Assembly: GCF_934202705.1 (NCBI RefSeq)
Contig: NZ_CAKPYE010000008.1
Coordinates: 1-64,000 of the forward strand
Origin: an uncultured Limosilactobacillus sp.
GTDB lineage: Bacteria > Bacillota > Bacilli > Lactobacillales > Lactobacillaceae
Reading direction: 5' to 3'
Length of the DNA stretch: 64,000 nucleotides
Shown: positions 44,493 through 55,120 of the stretch, one piece after another
Layout: the number at the start of each line of letters is the position of its first letter
Numbering within the stretch: position 1 is the stretch's first letter
The notes under the pieces: model-generated
Seen by the model: the letters and a program-made list of their open reading frames with translations, nothing else
The model's database searches: none
Told to the model about the DNA's origin: nothing
Translations under genes and position numbers: made by a program

Positions 44493-45395
44493 ATGTCAGT
44501 TGATGTTTTTTTGGAACTCGTGGAAATCAAGGCGAAAACTGCAAGCGTGATCCCGTTTTTGCTAGGAGTTTGCTTTAGTGCCTATTATTTGCACAGCGTT
44601 AACCCAGTTCTGGCAGTTGTCTTCTTTATTGCCATGTTGCTCTTTAATATGGCAGTGGACATGCTGGACAACTATAATGACTACCGACATGCCATTGACA
44701 AGGTGAACTATCAGCAAAAGACTAACATTATTGGTCGCGAGCATCTATCACCACGGCTAGTCTTAGCGTTGCTCGTGACGTTTTCCGTGATTGCCGCCCT
44801 GATGGGCCTTTGGTTAGTCATGAAGGCGGGGCTTCCAGTATTATGGATGGGCATCTTCTGTTTTGCAGTTGGAATTCTGTATTCGTCCGGACCGCATCCG
44901 TTATCTAGTTTACCGCTTGGTGAGTTGTTTTCAGGATTTACGATGGGTTTTATGATTCTACTGATCAGTGTTTATCTGAACAGTTATCAGGTCTTCGCTT
45001 GGAACTGGGCGAATCTTTGGCGCACCTTTCTGGTGGCACTGCCGGATGAGTTATGGATTTCCAACCTGATGCTGGCCAATAACCTCTGTGACGCGGATGA
45101 AGATGAACGAAACCAGCGAACCACGATTATTCACTACATTGGAATCCCTAATGGTCTGCGGGTATTTACCATGAAAAATATCTTGGCCATGCTGGTAATT
45201 ATTTTATCACCCTTTATCCGGATTGCCCCATTTACGGTTTGGCTGACACTCGTAATTGTACCCTTTGTTTATAAGCAGAACAAGCGATTGATGGCAAAGC
45301 AAGTGAAAAGCGAAACCTTCTCCAGTGGAGTAAAAATTCTCCTGGTTGGTTCAGGAGTTTACTTGCTGACGTACTTTCTCGGGATCATCTTTTAA
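44493..45395 (+). CDS. menA: 1,4-dihydroxy-2-naphthoate polyprenyltransferase MenA (UbiA family)
   Basis: This 300-aa membrane enzyme attaches the polyprenyl tail to DHNA to form demethylmenaquinone. It has the UbiA first Asp motif DMLDNYNDYRHAID near residue 55 and the second motif NNLCDADEDERN near residue 196. It has about eight TM helices. No other men genes are in the window, so the strain may need external DHNA. It is 19 bp upstream of ndh. Confidence 0.88.
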   Translation: MSVDVFLELVEIKAKTASVIPFLLGVCFSAYYLHSVNPVLAVVFFIAMLLFNMAVDMLDNYNDYRHAIDKVNYQQKTNIIGREHLSPRLVLALLVTFSVIAALMGLWLVMKAGLPVLWMGIFCFAVGILYSSGPHPLSSLPLGELFSGFTMGFMILLISVYLNSYQVFAWNWANLWRTFLVALPDELWISNLMLANNLCDADEDERNQRTTIIHYIGIPNGLRVFTMKNILAMLVIILSPFIRIAPFTVWLTLVIVPFVYKQNKRLMAKQVKSETFSSGVKILLVGSGVYLLTYFLGIIF

Positions 45396-45414
45396 TGAAT
45401 TGTGAGGGATTATT

Positions 45415-46635
45415 ATGAAAAAAATTGTTGTACTAGGAGCTGGATACGCAGGTCTAAAGACCGTGGTTGCATTGCAAAAGAAGATTAAAGGGGTGGCGGA
45501 CATTACCCTGGTTGATCAGAATGATTATCATTATGAAGCAACTGATCTGCATGAAGTGGCCTCTGGTAACCTGCCAGCCAGCAAAATTACGTACCCGATT
45601 AAAGACGTACTTGATCCAGCAGTTACAACCTTTGTTCAGGATCGGGTAATTAAATTAAACGCAGCCGATAAAACAGTGGAGTTAGCTAATCATGCACCGT
45701 TAAATTATGACTACTGTGTGATGGCGCTCGGCTTTGTTTCAGAAAATTTCGGGATCAAAGGGGCGACCGCAAATAGTCTGCCAATGGCAAATGTGGACGA
45801 AGCCAAGGCGATTCATGAGCACCTCGTTACTGTCATGAAGCATTATCGGCAAAGTCAAGATGTCAACGACCTTAAAATTATCATTTGCGGGGCTGGCTTT
45901 ACCGGAATTGAATTGGCTGGTGCATTGGATGACGCTAAAAAACGCCTGGCAGGAATTGCTGGCGTAAATGCAGATGACATTCAGATTACGCTGATTGATG
46001 CTTCTAATCGGTTATTGCCGATGTTTGATGAAAAGCTCGCTAATTATGGGGTTAATTTATTAAACAAGCTGCACATCCAAATTATCAAAGGGGCATTGAT
46101 TAACGAAATTCAACCAGGAAAGGTACTGTATAAGAAACAGGGTGAAGCCGACGATGCAGCTTTGCATGAAGAAAGTGCCAACACGATTATCTGGACAACT
46201 GGGGTTAGCGGCAGCCCAGTGGTCGGCGAATCTGGATTGCCGCAGCGTCGTGGTCGGGTAATGGATACTGAGCATTTGACGGCACCGGATGACGATCAGC
46301 TATACATGGTCGGTGACGTTGCAGCTGTTATGCCACCAGATGGAAAACGTCCATACCCAACCACGGCCCAAATTTCACTATCAATGGCTAATTATGTTGC
46401 CAAAGACTTAAGCGCTCGAGTGAAAGGCGGTCAGCGCCCTAGAGCCTACACGTATAAATCATTAGGAACGGTTGCGTCAGTTGGAAATACGCGAGCATTT
46501 GGAGTGGCCATGGGTGGTCATTACCGTGGCTACCCAGCCTCGTTTATCAAAAAGATGATTATGAATAAGTCCTTACTAGAAACTGGTGGAATGAAGGAAT
46601 TGATGGCGAAGGGTCGATTCGATTTATATCACTAG
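45415..46635 (+). CDS. ndh: Type II NADH dehydrogenase
   Basis: This 406-aa FAD enzyme oxidises NADH and reduces menaquinone at the membrane without pumping protons. It has the FAD motif VVLGAGYAGLKTV (residues 5-17), the NADH motif IIICGAGFTGIELAG near residue 158, and LYMVGDVAAV near residue 298. It completes an NDH-2, quinone, cytochrome bd chain with the neighbouring genes. Confidence 0.92.
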   Translation: MKKIVVLGAGYAGLKTVVALQKKIKGVADITLVDQNDYHYEATDLHEVASGNLPASKITYPIKDVLDPAVTTFVQDRVIKLNAADKTVELANHAPLNYDYCVMALGFVSENFGIKGATANSLPMANVDEAKAIHEHLVTVMKHYRQSQDVNDLKIIICGAGFTGIELAGALDDAKKRLAGIAGVNADDIQITLIDASNRLLPMFDEKLANYGVNLLNKLHIQIIKGALINEIQPGKVLYKKQGEADDAALHEESANTIIWTTGVSGSPVVGESGLPQRRGRVMDTEHLTAPDDDQLYMVGDVAAVMPPDGKRPYPTTAQISLSMANYVAKDLSARVKGGQRPRAYTYKSLGTVASVGNTRAFGVAMGGHYRGYPASFIKKMIMNKSLLETGGMKELMAKGRFDLYH

Positions 46636-46643
46636 AAGTAAGC

Positions 46644-46672
46644 AAAAAGTCTCCACATGATGGAGACTTTTT
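46644..46672 (+). terminator. Terminator after ndh
   Basis: A perfect stem AAAAAGTCTCCA/TGGAGACTTTTT with a CATGA loop. Confidence 0.88.
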
Positions 46673-46802
46673 AATCACAAGTTTCAAAGCTGTTTGATTA
46701 TTGCCCATTAAATTACAATCATAGTGTTCCATTTATCGGAGATCTATAGATACAAGATCAAGCATCGATTATAGTTTAAATTAGAAAATGATTAGAAAAT
46801 GC

Positions 46803-47125
46803 TTGACGAATTTTAATTAAACGAGTAAGGTAGATACCAATCAAACGGTATGAACAACCACTTAGAATAGGAAATTAGCTCAATGTTGCCTAGTCAGCGA
46901 ACCCAAGTTAGTGCGAGTGGGGATTGGCTCAGAGAGTGAAAGTAGCCTAGGAGTGGCTAAGGTGAGAACAATTGTAGCTTTAGCCGGGTACGCCCGTTAT
47001 CGCGTCAACGTATCTAGATGACTATGTACGGGGTAAGGGAGTAATAGTAATATTGCTCTAAAGTAAGGTGGTAACGCGCGTGAAGGCGTCCTTATAAGCA
47101 TTGAGCTTATAGGGGCGCCTTTTTT
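46803..47125 (+). promoter_or_regulatory. T-box leader controlling brnQ
   Basis: TTGACG (46803-46808) lies 17 bp before TAAGGT (46826-46831). The leader carries the T-box AAGGTGGTAACGCG at 47065-47078, followed by a 16-bp terminator stem (47084-47099 with 47105-47120) and T residues. The gene is a branched-chain amino acid carrier, so an Ile, Leu or Val specifier is expected, but I could not assign it. This explains most of the 532-bp gap 46636-47167. Confidence 0.9.
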
Positions 47126-47167
47126 CATACCATAATGATAACAATTTAAATAGGGGGATTGATTAAA

Positions 47168-48535
47168 ATGAAAACAATCAAGGCAAGTATTCAACAGTCG
47201 ATCATTATTGCATCTCTGATTTTTGGAATGTTATTTGGGGCGGGAAACTTGATTTTTCCGGTTCATTTGGGCCAATTAGCTGGTCGTCATTGGTTAATGG
47301 CCAGTAGCGGTTTCCTGATTTCTGGTGTGTTGTTACCATTAATAGCATTACTGGCAATCAGTATCACTAGATCGAATGGAATTTACGACTTAGCCTTGCC
47401 TAACGGTCGTTATTATGCTTTGATCTTTTTAATTCTTGTTCACGCCACGTTAGGACCATTATTTGCAACCCCACGGACGGCAACGGTGCCTTATGAGATC
47501 GGAATTTCCCAACATTTACCTGCTACAGCGAATGGTTGGGGACTGTTGATTTATTCGGCAATGTTCTTTGGTTTGGTTTATCGATTTTCCAATCACGAAG
47601 GAAAAATTACGACACTGATTGGGAAAGTTTTAAATCCATTATTCCTCTTACTGCTTTTTATCATTTTTCTATTAGCATTTATGCACCCACTCGGCGCTGC
47701 CAAGTCAGCAAGCGAAACTGGAACATATCTTAGTCATGCTTTTACGAATGGCTTTTTGCAAGGGTATAACACCATGGATGGGCTGGCTTCATTAGCGTTT
47801 GGCATTACGGTAATTACGGCGGTTAAGGGGCTAGGAATCAAAAAGCCACAACAGATTTCGTTAGCGACCGCCAAGAGTGGGACCCTTGGGATTGCAGGAA
47901 TTGCCATTATTTATCTGATTTTAATTTGGCTAGGTGCAACGAGCCTGCATCACTTTAGTCTCGCTGCTAATGGTGGCATTACCCTTGCCCAAATTTCTAA
48001 TTACTACTTAGGAACAGTTGGTAATGCCATTTTGGCGGTTTTAGCAACGATTACTTGTATGACGTCAGCGATGGGGTTAGTAATCGCTTTTTCACAAGAC
48101 TTTCATCGCCGTTTTCCACGAATTAGTTATCGGACATTTCTCCGCGCTAATTGTGGTTTATCATTTCTGTTTGCCAATTTGGGTCTCAACCAAATTATTA
48201 CTTGGTCAACGCCAATTTTGATGTTCCTTTATCCATTAGCGATTACCCTCATCATTTTAGGACTGCTTTCGCCATTGTTTAAACATGACCGGATTGTTTA
48301 TCAGGTTACGACTGGGCTAACTTTGATTCCAGCATTCTTTGATATGATTCATGCATTACCAACGGGGCTGCAAAAAAGCGAATTAGTGCAAATGTTAGTT
48401 GAATTTGCACAGCATTACTTTCCATTCTTTAAACTCGGCTTTGGCTGGTTAACCTTTGCGCTAATTGGACTGATAATTGGGTTAGTCGGCCATACTCTGA
48501 AAATATGCAAACAAACAATGCTGGTTGATGAGTAG
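47168..48535 (+). CDS. brnQ: Branched-chain amino acid transport carrier BrnQ
   Basis: This 455-aa, 12-TM carrier imports Leu, Ile and Val with H+ or Na+. It has the family opening SLIFGMLFGAGNLIFPVHLG (residues about 17-36), then YEIGIS and an extended C-terminal TM region. ATG at 47168 follows AGGGGGA. It stands alone behind its T-box leader. Confidence 0.93.
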   Translation: MKTIKASIQQSIIIASLIFGMLFGAGNLIFPVHLGQLAGRHWLMASSGFLISGVLLPLIALLAISITRSNGIYDLALPNGRYYALIFLILVHATLGPLFATPRTATVPYEIGISQHLPATANGWGLLIYSAMFFGLVYRFSNHEGKITTLIGKVLNPLFLLLLFIIFLLAFMHPLGAAKSASETGTYLSHAFTNGFLQGYNTMDGLASLAFGITVITAVKGLGIKKPQQISLATAKSGTLGIAGIAIIYLILIWLGATSLHHFSLAANGGITLAQISNYYLGTVGNAILAVLATITCMTSAMGLVIAFSQDFHRRFPRISYRTFLRANCGLSFLFANLGLNQIITWSTPILMFLYPLAITLIILGLLSPLFKHDRIVYQVTTGLTLIPAFFDMIHALPTGLQKSELVQMLVEFAQHYFPFFKLGFGWLTFALIGLIIGLVGHTLKICKQTMLVDE

Positions 48536-48704
48536 GGAAAATCAGTGCAGTACATTGACTAAATTATCCCGTCATGGATTTTTAAATAGCGCATTTGAAT
48601 ACTAACCTTAAAAAGAATTTAGATTAATAAATTGGTAAAACAATGCATGGCCCGCGGACCTTTGTGAGCTTCTTTGACCAGACTATTTTTTCAGTTATAA
48701 CCTA

Positions 48705-48733
48705 TTGAATGATAAATCTACTAATGGTACGAT
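48705..48733 (+). promoter_or_regulatory. Candidate promoter of the adhesin gene
   Basis: TTGAAT (48705-48710), 17 bp, TACGAT (48728-48733), about 40 bp before the start codon. Confidence 0.45.
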
Positions 48734-48775
48734 TAATTGGTTAATGATAAGTACTATTAGGAGGATCATTGTTCA

Positions 48776-51700
48776 ATGAGTAGTAATAATCGAAAAGAAT
48801 TAGTACGTAAAATGACAGAACAACGCCAACGGTTTGCTCTACGCAAGTACACTGTGGGGGTTGCATCAGTATTGATCGGCTTAACCTTTGTAGGGGGGGT
48901 AACGGGTCACGCTGATGTTGCGCATGAACCAGTTAGTGAAACGAGCGTTAGTCAGCAAAATCAAAATGCAACGAATAAAGCTTCTGATATCGATAGTCAT
49001 CAGGTAGCGCAGGATACTGACAAAGGGACAACTGTATCCGCAACAAGTACGGATCATAAACAGCCAGTTACTACTAATGACACGAACCCAGCAAATAATC
49101 AGACAACGTTAGTAGTCAAGAATAAAACAACGAACCAGCAGAATGCGGAACATCCTGTTCCTGACCTTTCTGTAAGCAAGACCGCAAGTCGCTATAATGT
49201 TAATGATTGGGGTTATTCAACTACCAGTGATGGAATTATACTGGGTAATTATATTGGTCAGGGAACTGATTTTTATATTCCCAATGCCAAGTCTTTTCGT
49301 GATGCTGGTAAGATTACAGCCGGCCAAAAAGTCTATTTGCGATATGACTTTATCCGTAACCTTGTTCAAACGAGGGGTGCCACCAGCATTTCGATTGAAC
49401 GGGCAGCGGATGCTAATGACAAGGTTGTCGCAGTTGGTTACCAGCCTAGCGGTACAAACCTTAATAAGTTGAATGCGGCTTTTGGCGATCCAAATTATTA
49501 CCATTTTTCTGGTGATCACGCCGAATCTGGTAATAATATAAGATTGAAAAGTGTCGACTTAGCTGGATTAGATGTCTCGAACATTACCGATATGTCTGGC
49601 TTATTTGCTAATGATCAACATCTAGAAAGTGTTACGGGGTTAGATACTTGGAAATTTTCACCTAACATGGGCGCCGTGGGCCACATGTTTGCCTTTGACA
49701 CAAATTTAAAGACAATTCAAGGAATTGAAAATTGGGATACTTCGAACTTTAAATATATCGATAACTTAGTAGTTGGCGATACCAATCTGACCAATTTAAA
49801 CCTAGGTAATTGGAAGACTGATCAAGTAATTTTGGCTAACGATATGTTTAATGGCGCTAGTCAATTAACGAATGTTGGTGATCTCTCAGGATGGCAATTA
49901 AACAATGCTACTTCGACTGCCAACATGTTTAAGAAAACTCAAGCCCTGCACAGCGTAGGTAATTTGAGTAGGTGGGGTCTGGCTAAGGATGAATACCTGA
50001 ACAATATGTTTACTGGTTCTGGTATTACTGCGGTCAATGTATCTAACTGGAATCTTAAGAACGGTATTCAGGCCAATGACATGTTTACTGATCTGAAGAA
50101 CAAGGCCAAGATTACTATGAATGGTGATCAGTGGGCTAATGCTGGATTAAAGGCCACAGATTTTAGTGGTAATCAACCATTAATTGTGATTTCTAATGCC
50201 TTAAGTCAAGATTTGAACACCCAAAACATCGGTAATAATCAAAAGGGGCATCCAGCGAACACAGTTCATTTCTACGGACGGAATACTAATGGTGCCTCTG
50301 AAGAACTTGGCAGTCAGCAAGAGAACTTCGTTTTTTCTTCCGAGGATGCTTTAGCTGATCAATTAGCTAAAATTGGCCAAAATCCCAACGTGAAAAAAGT
50401 GATCTCCAATACTTTATCCGATCAGACGATTGCAGAGCCGGAAGGAAACACTGATTTCGATAAATTGGCTGGTAATTACCAGGTGATGGAATCAGTTCAT
50501 CGTCAATATCGAGTAATTGAAGATTATCCTGGAAACATTCATCCAATCCTGACTTTTAATGGTTCTTTTGAACGTCCGATGATTAAAAATGCTGATGGAA
50601 CATTCACTTATCCAAACTTTGCTGAACCTAATGCCACTAATGGGATGAAAGTGGTTGGTAGCTGGACTGATAAAGATGGTCATAATGCACAATATCAAAG
50701 TGATCAGACAGCTGGTCAGACAATTTATGATTTAGCACCTGATGGTTACACGTTACATTTTCCAAATGGTGCTGACCGTGAACAAATTAATCAAAAGCGG
50801 TGGGCAGAAGTGGAACAACCAATTTGGCTCAAGAATTGGTATGTTCGTGATCATGTCAATGCAGACTGGAAGAAAGACAACCATTTGACGGTTGACATTT
50901 TCCAAGGGTCTGAATCGGTTGCTGAAATGCCAACGGATCAAGATTTCCATATTACGTACACCGCAAATCCGCAATCAATTCAGTACCAATTCGTTGATGA
51001 TGATAAAAAGGATTCTCAGGGTAATCCCACACCAGTTAAATCGTTTACCGTTACTGGTGTAACTCATCAAACGGTTGACCCAAGCCAGACGGTTAAGGTT
51101 CCTGATAACTACAAATTAGCTGCTGGTGAATCAATTCCGACTAATTATAAATTTAAGGCATCAAATAATGAACCAGTAACGATCCGCTTGGTTCATAAAA
51201 CACAAGATGTTACTACGGCCGAAAAGAATGATCCGGTAACGTCAACTTTCCATATTATTGAAAACTTGCCAGATGGTACTCAGAAGACAATCTGGACACT
51301 GATAACGACTCAGTATCGGCAGGCTACCAAAGACTTGGTAACTGGCAAAATCACTTATGGTAAGTACACGGATGTTTCAGGTAAGGGTGAAGATCCGAAT
51401 AACTCATATGAAATGAGAGGGCAGGATTGGCATCAAGGTCGAACAACCGCGCCAAATGATGGAACCGCTGGAACTGGTTCATACGATGTTATTAATGGTT
51501 ACACTGCTCAATTAAATGAGAACAAGCTTCCTGCAGCGTCCACGCCGTTACACATTACTTACAATCAATCTAATCACACCTTTTACGTAGACGTTTACTA
51601 TGGACAGCAACCAGTTGATGAATTCCCGAAGAGTAAAGATTTCTATATTGACTACGTTGGCAATGATACTCATCAGGACTACCGCTATCTTTACACTGAT

Positions 51701-53092
51701 CGGGATGGTCATCAACATGTGATCGGTAGCGATGGTCAGGTTATGACAGATCCTAATGCGATTTCGACAACCGTACATGGTAAGACGGGTGCAGAGATTT
51801 CTGTTCCTTCTTTACCGGCTGGCTGGGTAACTGAAGATGGTAAAGCAGTTTCCGGTGGTAAGTTCAAACCACAAAATGAGGAAACAACGATTCAAGTTAG
51901 AGTTAAGCATAACCAAATCCCTGTAACACCGGATCAAGTAACCAAGGATCATCCTTTGAAGGGTGACGGCACCAAGGTTCCTGGTGATGATAAGGCTAAA
52001 GACGACATTACCTATAGTGACTTGCATAAGACGATTACGCGGACAATTACGATCACTAAGCCAGGTAAACAACCATATTCAAAGACGCAAACTGTTACGT
52101 TAACACGAAATGCAACGATTGATGATGTTACTGGCGATGTTCACTACGGTGCTTGGTCAACAGATACCTTCCCAGAATTTGATGAGGTGCCAGCTGTTCC
52201 AGGCTACACAGCATCGCAAACTAAAGTAGATGCTGCATCAGCTAGTGTTCAGACTGGTGATCAGGTCGTTAACATTAGTTATACGGCTAACGATCAAACT
52301 GGGAAGATTTCCTACGTAGATGATCAAGGTAACGAAGTTGGATCAACACTATTAACGGGGAAGACTGGCGAGCAAGTACCAGTTAATGTGCAAATTCCAG
52401 CCGGTTGGCGTCAAGTAGATGGTCAACGTGTTCCTGACCATGTTACGGTCGGCGCTGATGGTGTACCAACTGTTTCCGTTAAGGTTGAACATGCTAGAGT
52501 TACCGTGCAACCGACTGATCCAAAGACGGCAGCCGACAAATTGCCAGATAATCCAGCTAAGCGGTACCCAAGTGGAGTTAGTCATGATGACTTAAATAAG
52601 ACGATTACGCGGACAATCACGATTGTAAAACCAGATGGGACTCAAGAAAGTCATCAGCAAAGTGCCCACTTAACGCGGACAGCAACCGTGGACGAAGTTA
52701 CTGGTAAAGTCACGTATGGCCAATGGAGTACGGGGCATTGGGATGACTATGCAGTTCCAGAAGTCCCTGGTTATGTGCCGAGCCAAAACGTAGTTGCTGG
52801 TCAGGACGTAACTATTAATACCGTTAGTGGCTCAACTAAGATTCATTACACTGCGAACTTTCAAGGGCACGACAATGGTTCTACTCGCAATGATAATAAT
52901 GGTCAGTCTCAGCTTAATCACAGTACTGATACTAAATCTGTTCTAGCTAAGAGCAGTGGTACGCAATCTCAACATCAATTACCACAAACGGGTAATGACC
53001 AAGATGCTCGTCTAGGAGCAGTTGGATTAACCCTTGCTAGCTTGACTGGTCTCTTCGGTTTGGCCAAGCTTGGTAAAAAGAAAACGGATTAG
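48776..53092 (+). CDS. LPXTG-anchored surface protein with BspA-type repeats and MucBP modules
   Basis: This 1438-aa adhesin has a YSIRK-type signal peptide (ALRKYTVGVASVLIGLTFVG, residues about 21-40), a Ser/Thr/Asn-rich region to about 125, and BspA-like DUF285 leucine-rich repeats with DMSGLF, GHMFAFD, NDMFNG and NNMFTG units (about 250-440). MucBP/Mub-like modules follow (about 735-800, 955-1040, 1160-1215), together with two long similar repeats sharing a KTITRTITI motif near 1083 and 1278. The C-terminus has LPQTG at 1402-1406, a hydrophobic helix and a KKK tail for sortase A. It probably mediates adhesion to mucus or epithelium. ATG follows AGGAGG. Confidence 0.9.
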   Translation: MSSNNRKELVRKMTEQRQRFALRKYTVGVASVLIGLTFVGGVTGHADVAHEPVSETSVSQQNQNATNKASDIDSHQVAQDTDKGTTVSATSTDHKQPVTTNDTNPANNQTTLVVKNKTTNQQNAEHPVPDLSVSKTASRYNVNDWGYSTTSDGIILGNYIGQGTDFYIPNAKSFRDAGKITAGQKVYLRYDFIRNLVQTRGATSISIERAADANDKVVAVGYQPSGTNLNKLNAAFGDPNYYHFSGDHAESGNNIRLKSVDLAGLDVSNITDMSGLFANDQHLESVTGLDTWKFSPNMGAVGHMFAFDTNLKTIQGIENWDTSNFKYIDNLVVGDTNLTNLNLGNWKTDQVILANDMFNGASQLTNVGDLSGWQLNNATSTANMFKKTQALHSVGNLSRWGLAKDEYLNNMFTGSGITAVNVSNWNLKNGIQANDMFTDLKNKAKITMNGDQWANAGLKATDFSGNQPLIVISNALSQDLNTQNIGNNQKGHPANTVHFYGRNTNGASEELGSQQENFVFSSEDALADQLAKIGQNPNVKKVISNTLSDQTIAEPEGNTDFDKLAGNYQVMESVHRQYRVIEDYPGNIHPILTFNGSFERPMIKNADGTFTYPNFAEPNATNGMKVVGSWTDKDGHNAQYQSDQTAGQTIYDLAPDGYTLHFPNGADREQINQKRWAEVEQPIWLKNWYVRDHVNADWKKDNHLTVDIFQGSESVAEMPTDQDFHITYTANPQSIQYQFVDDDKKDSQGNPTPVKSFTVTGVTHQTVDPSQTVKVPDNYKLAAGESIPTNYKFKASNNEPVTIRLVHKTQDVTTAEKNDPVTSTFHIIENLPDGTQKTIWTLITTQYRQATKDLVTGKITYGKYTDVSGKGEDPNNSYEMRGQDWHQGRTTAPNDGTAGTGSYDVINGYTAQLNENKLPAASTPLHITYNQSNHTFYVDVYYGQQPVDEFPKSKDFYIDYVGNDTHQDYRYLYTDRDGHQHVIGSDGQVMTDPNAISTTVHGKTGAEISVPSLPAGWVTEDGKAVSGGKFKPQNEETTIQVRVKHNQIPVTPDQVTKDHPLKGDGTKVPGDDKAKDDITYSDLHKTITRTITITKPGKQPYSKTQTVTLTRNATIDDVTGDVHYGAWSTDTFPEFDEVPAVPGYTASQTKVDAASASVQTGDQVVNISYTANDQTGKISYVDDQGNEVGSTLLTGKTGEQVPVNVQIPAGWRQVDGQRVPDHVTVGADGVPTVSVKVEHARVTVQPTDPKTAADKLPDNPAKRYPSGVSHDDLNKTITRTITIVKPDGTQESHQQSAHLTRTATVDEVTGKVTYGQWSTGHWDDYAVPEVPGYVPSQNVVAGQDVTINTVSGSTKIHYTANFQGHDNGSTRNDNNGQSQLNHSTDTKSVLAKSSGTQSQHQLPQTGNDQDARLGAVGLTLASLTGLFGLAKLGKKKTD

Positions 53093-53128
53093 CAAATTAA
53101 TCATGTTGCTTTTTCGCTGATTTTTAAA

Positions 53129-53165
53129 ACGACTCAAGAGGATCTGACTCTTGGGTCGTTTTTTG
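53129..53165 (+). terminator. Terminator of the adhesin gene
   Basis: The stem ACGACTCAAGAG/CTCTTGGGTCGT with loop GATCTGA is followed by six T residues. Confidence 0.82.
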
Positions 53166-53227
53166 TGGGTTGATTTAGTATAATAAGTTATTGTGAACGC
53201 ATTCAGGTTGTAAAAGGAGGAACTGTA

Positions 53228-54463
53228 ATGCAATATGCAGGGAAATCACCAGCTTTATGGAAAGCAATTCGGCACGAAGAAGAACGTCAACAATCCACAA
53301 TTGAGTTAATTGCTTCTGAAAATATTGTATCTGACGCTGTTCGCGAAGCGCAAGGATCAGTATTAACTAATAAGTATGCGGAAGGTTATCCAGAGAAGCG
53401 TTATTACGGTGGTTGTCAGTACATTGACCAAGTTGAACAGTTGGCGATTGATGAAGCCAAAAAATTATTTGGTGCTAAGTTTGCCAATGTTCAGCCACAC
53501 TCTGGATCACAAGCTAACATGGCGGTTTACCAGGCCCTTTTAAAACCGGGTGATACGATTTTAGGCATGGGGATGGATGCTGGCGGACACTTAACCCATG
53601 GTTCCAAAGTCAATTTTTCTGGGAAAATTTATCAATCGTATGGCTATGGCTTAAATCCAGACACTGAGGAGCTTGATTTTGACGAAATTCGTGAACTGGC
53701 TGAGAACGTCCAGCCACAATTAATTGTTGCTGGAGCTTCGGCTTACAGTAAAATTATTGATTGGCAGAAATTCCGCGACATTGCGGACGAAGTTGGGGCT
53801 TACCTAATGGTTGATATGGCGCACATTGCTGGTTTAGTTGCCGCTGGCTATCACCCAAGCCCAGTGCCGGTTGCAGACGTAGTGACGACGACTACTCATA
53901 AGACGCTTCGGGGTCCCCGCGGCGGAATGATTTTAAGTAATTCATTGGAAATTGGCAAAAAGATTAATTCGGCACTTTTCCCAGGAATTCAAGGTGGCCC
54001 GTTAGAACACGTCATTGCAGGAAAGGCACAAGCATTTTATGAAGACCTGCAACCTCAATTTAAGGATTATATTGGTCAAGTGGTGAAAAATGCTACGGCC
54101 ATGGCAGATGAGTTTGACCAAGCAACCAATTTGCGCGTTGTTTCTGGCGGAACAGAAAATCATTTACTTGTTTTGGACATTACCAAAACTGGATTAACTG
54201 GTAAAGACGCTCAGGCGTTGCTAGATCATGTGCACATTACAACCAATAAAGAGGCGATTCCGAATGATCCACGGAGTCCCTTTGTAACCAGCGGGTTACG
54301 AATTGGGACGCCTGCGATTACCAGTCGTGGTTTCGTAGAAAGTGATGTTCGTAAAGTAGCCGACTTAATTGCTCAAATCTTAAATGATCCGGAAAACACG
54401 GCAGTTCAAAAATCAGTTGCTAAAGGAGTTCAAGCCTTAACCAATCGATACCCAATTAACTAA
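53228..54463 (+). CDS. glyA: Serine hydroxymethyltransferase
   Basis: This 411-aa PLP enzyme converts serine and tetrahydrofolate to glycine and methylene-THF. It has [28 protein letters not shown], and the PLP-lysine motif [14 protein letters not shown] near residue 225. ATG follows AAAGGAGG; TATAAT at 53179-53184 is a likely -10. The GntR regulator follows by 14 bp. Confidence 0.95.
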   Translation: MQYAGKSPALWKAIRHEEERQQSTIELIASENIVSDAVREAQGSVLTNKYAEGYPEKRYYGGCQYIDQVEQLAIDEAKKLFGAKFANVQPHSGSQANMAVYQALLKPGDTILGMGMDAGGHLTHGSKVNFSGKIYQSYGYGLNPDTEELDFDEIRELAENVQPQLIVAGASAYSKIIDWQKFRDIADEVGAYLMVDMAHIAGLVAAGYHPSPVPVADVVTTTTHKTLRGPRGGMILSNSLEIGKKINSALFPGIQGGPLEHVIAGKAQAFYEDLQPQFKDYIGQVVKNATAMADEFDQATNLRVVSGGTENHLLVLDITKTGLTGKDAQALLDHVHITTNKEAIPNDPRSPFVTSGLRIGTPAITSRGFVESDVRKVADLIAQILNDPENTAVQKSVAKGVQALTNRYPIN

Positions 54464-54476
54464 AAGCGAGTTAGTC

Positions 54477-55106
54477 ATGACAAGAAAAGAAGAAGCGTAT
54501 GAGTATATTCGTGGTGCCATTGTGCATAACGAATTTCATCCTAATGAAGTTATTTCCGAAAACCAAATTACTGATCAATTGAATATGAGTCGGACTCCGG
54601 TGAGGGAAGCGTTAAAGCAATTAGAATCAGATGGTCTGATTGAAATGCGAGGACGAGAAAACATTGTGACTCCATTAACTGTTGATGCAGTCCAGGAGGT
54701 TTATGAATTACGCAGTCTCTTAGAAACTTTCGCCCTTAAAAAGACAATTAATTTAATTCCAATTGTGCGGTTAAATGAGTTGGAAGAGCATTTTGAGCAG
54801 GCAGCTGCCAAAAATGATTGGGACGAATATCTCCAGGTGGACACCGCTTTTCATGAACTCATTACGCATATTGCAGGACATCCGCGGCTGGCCCAGTTTT
54901 TAGGGATTCTTAAGGCCCAGACGGCCCGAACCCGGCACGTAAGTTCATATAATCCTAACCGGATGAGTCGGTCGCTGGAGGAACACAAGGAAATTATCAA
55001 GTGGTTACGGCAACGGAACCTGGATGAAGCAGAAAAAGCCCTTGCCTATCATTTACAACGGGTTTATGATTCTGTTCGTTCGTATCTAAACTATCTGAAT
55101 GACTAG
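54477..55106 (+). CDS. GntR family regulator, FCD (FadR) subfamily
   Basis: This 209-aa repressor or activator has an N-terminal winged helix (EAYEYIRGAIVHNEFHPNEV, then NQITDQLNMSRTPVREALKQ, residues about 6-50) and a C-terminal FCD ligand-binding helical domain with the metal-site residues D..FHE and H. It is close behind glyA and ahead of a TSUP permease. A TTGTATACAA operator in the promoter at 56061 fits this subfamily. Confidence 0.85.
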   Translation: MTRKEEAYEYIRGAIVHNEFHPNEVISENQITDQLNMSRTPVREALKQLESDGLIEMRGRENIVTPLTVDAVQEVYELRSLLETFALKKTINLIPIVRLNELEEHFEQAAAKNDWDEYLQVDTAFHELITHIAGHPRLAQFLGILKAQTARTRHVSSYNPNRMSRSLEEHKEIIKWLRQRNLDEAEKALAYHLQRVYDSVRSYLNYLND

Positions 55107-55120
55107 AAAAGGGTTTTAAT

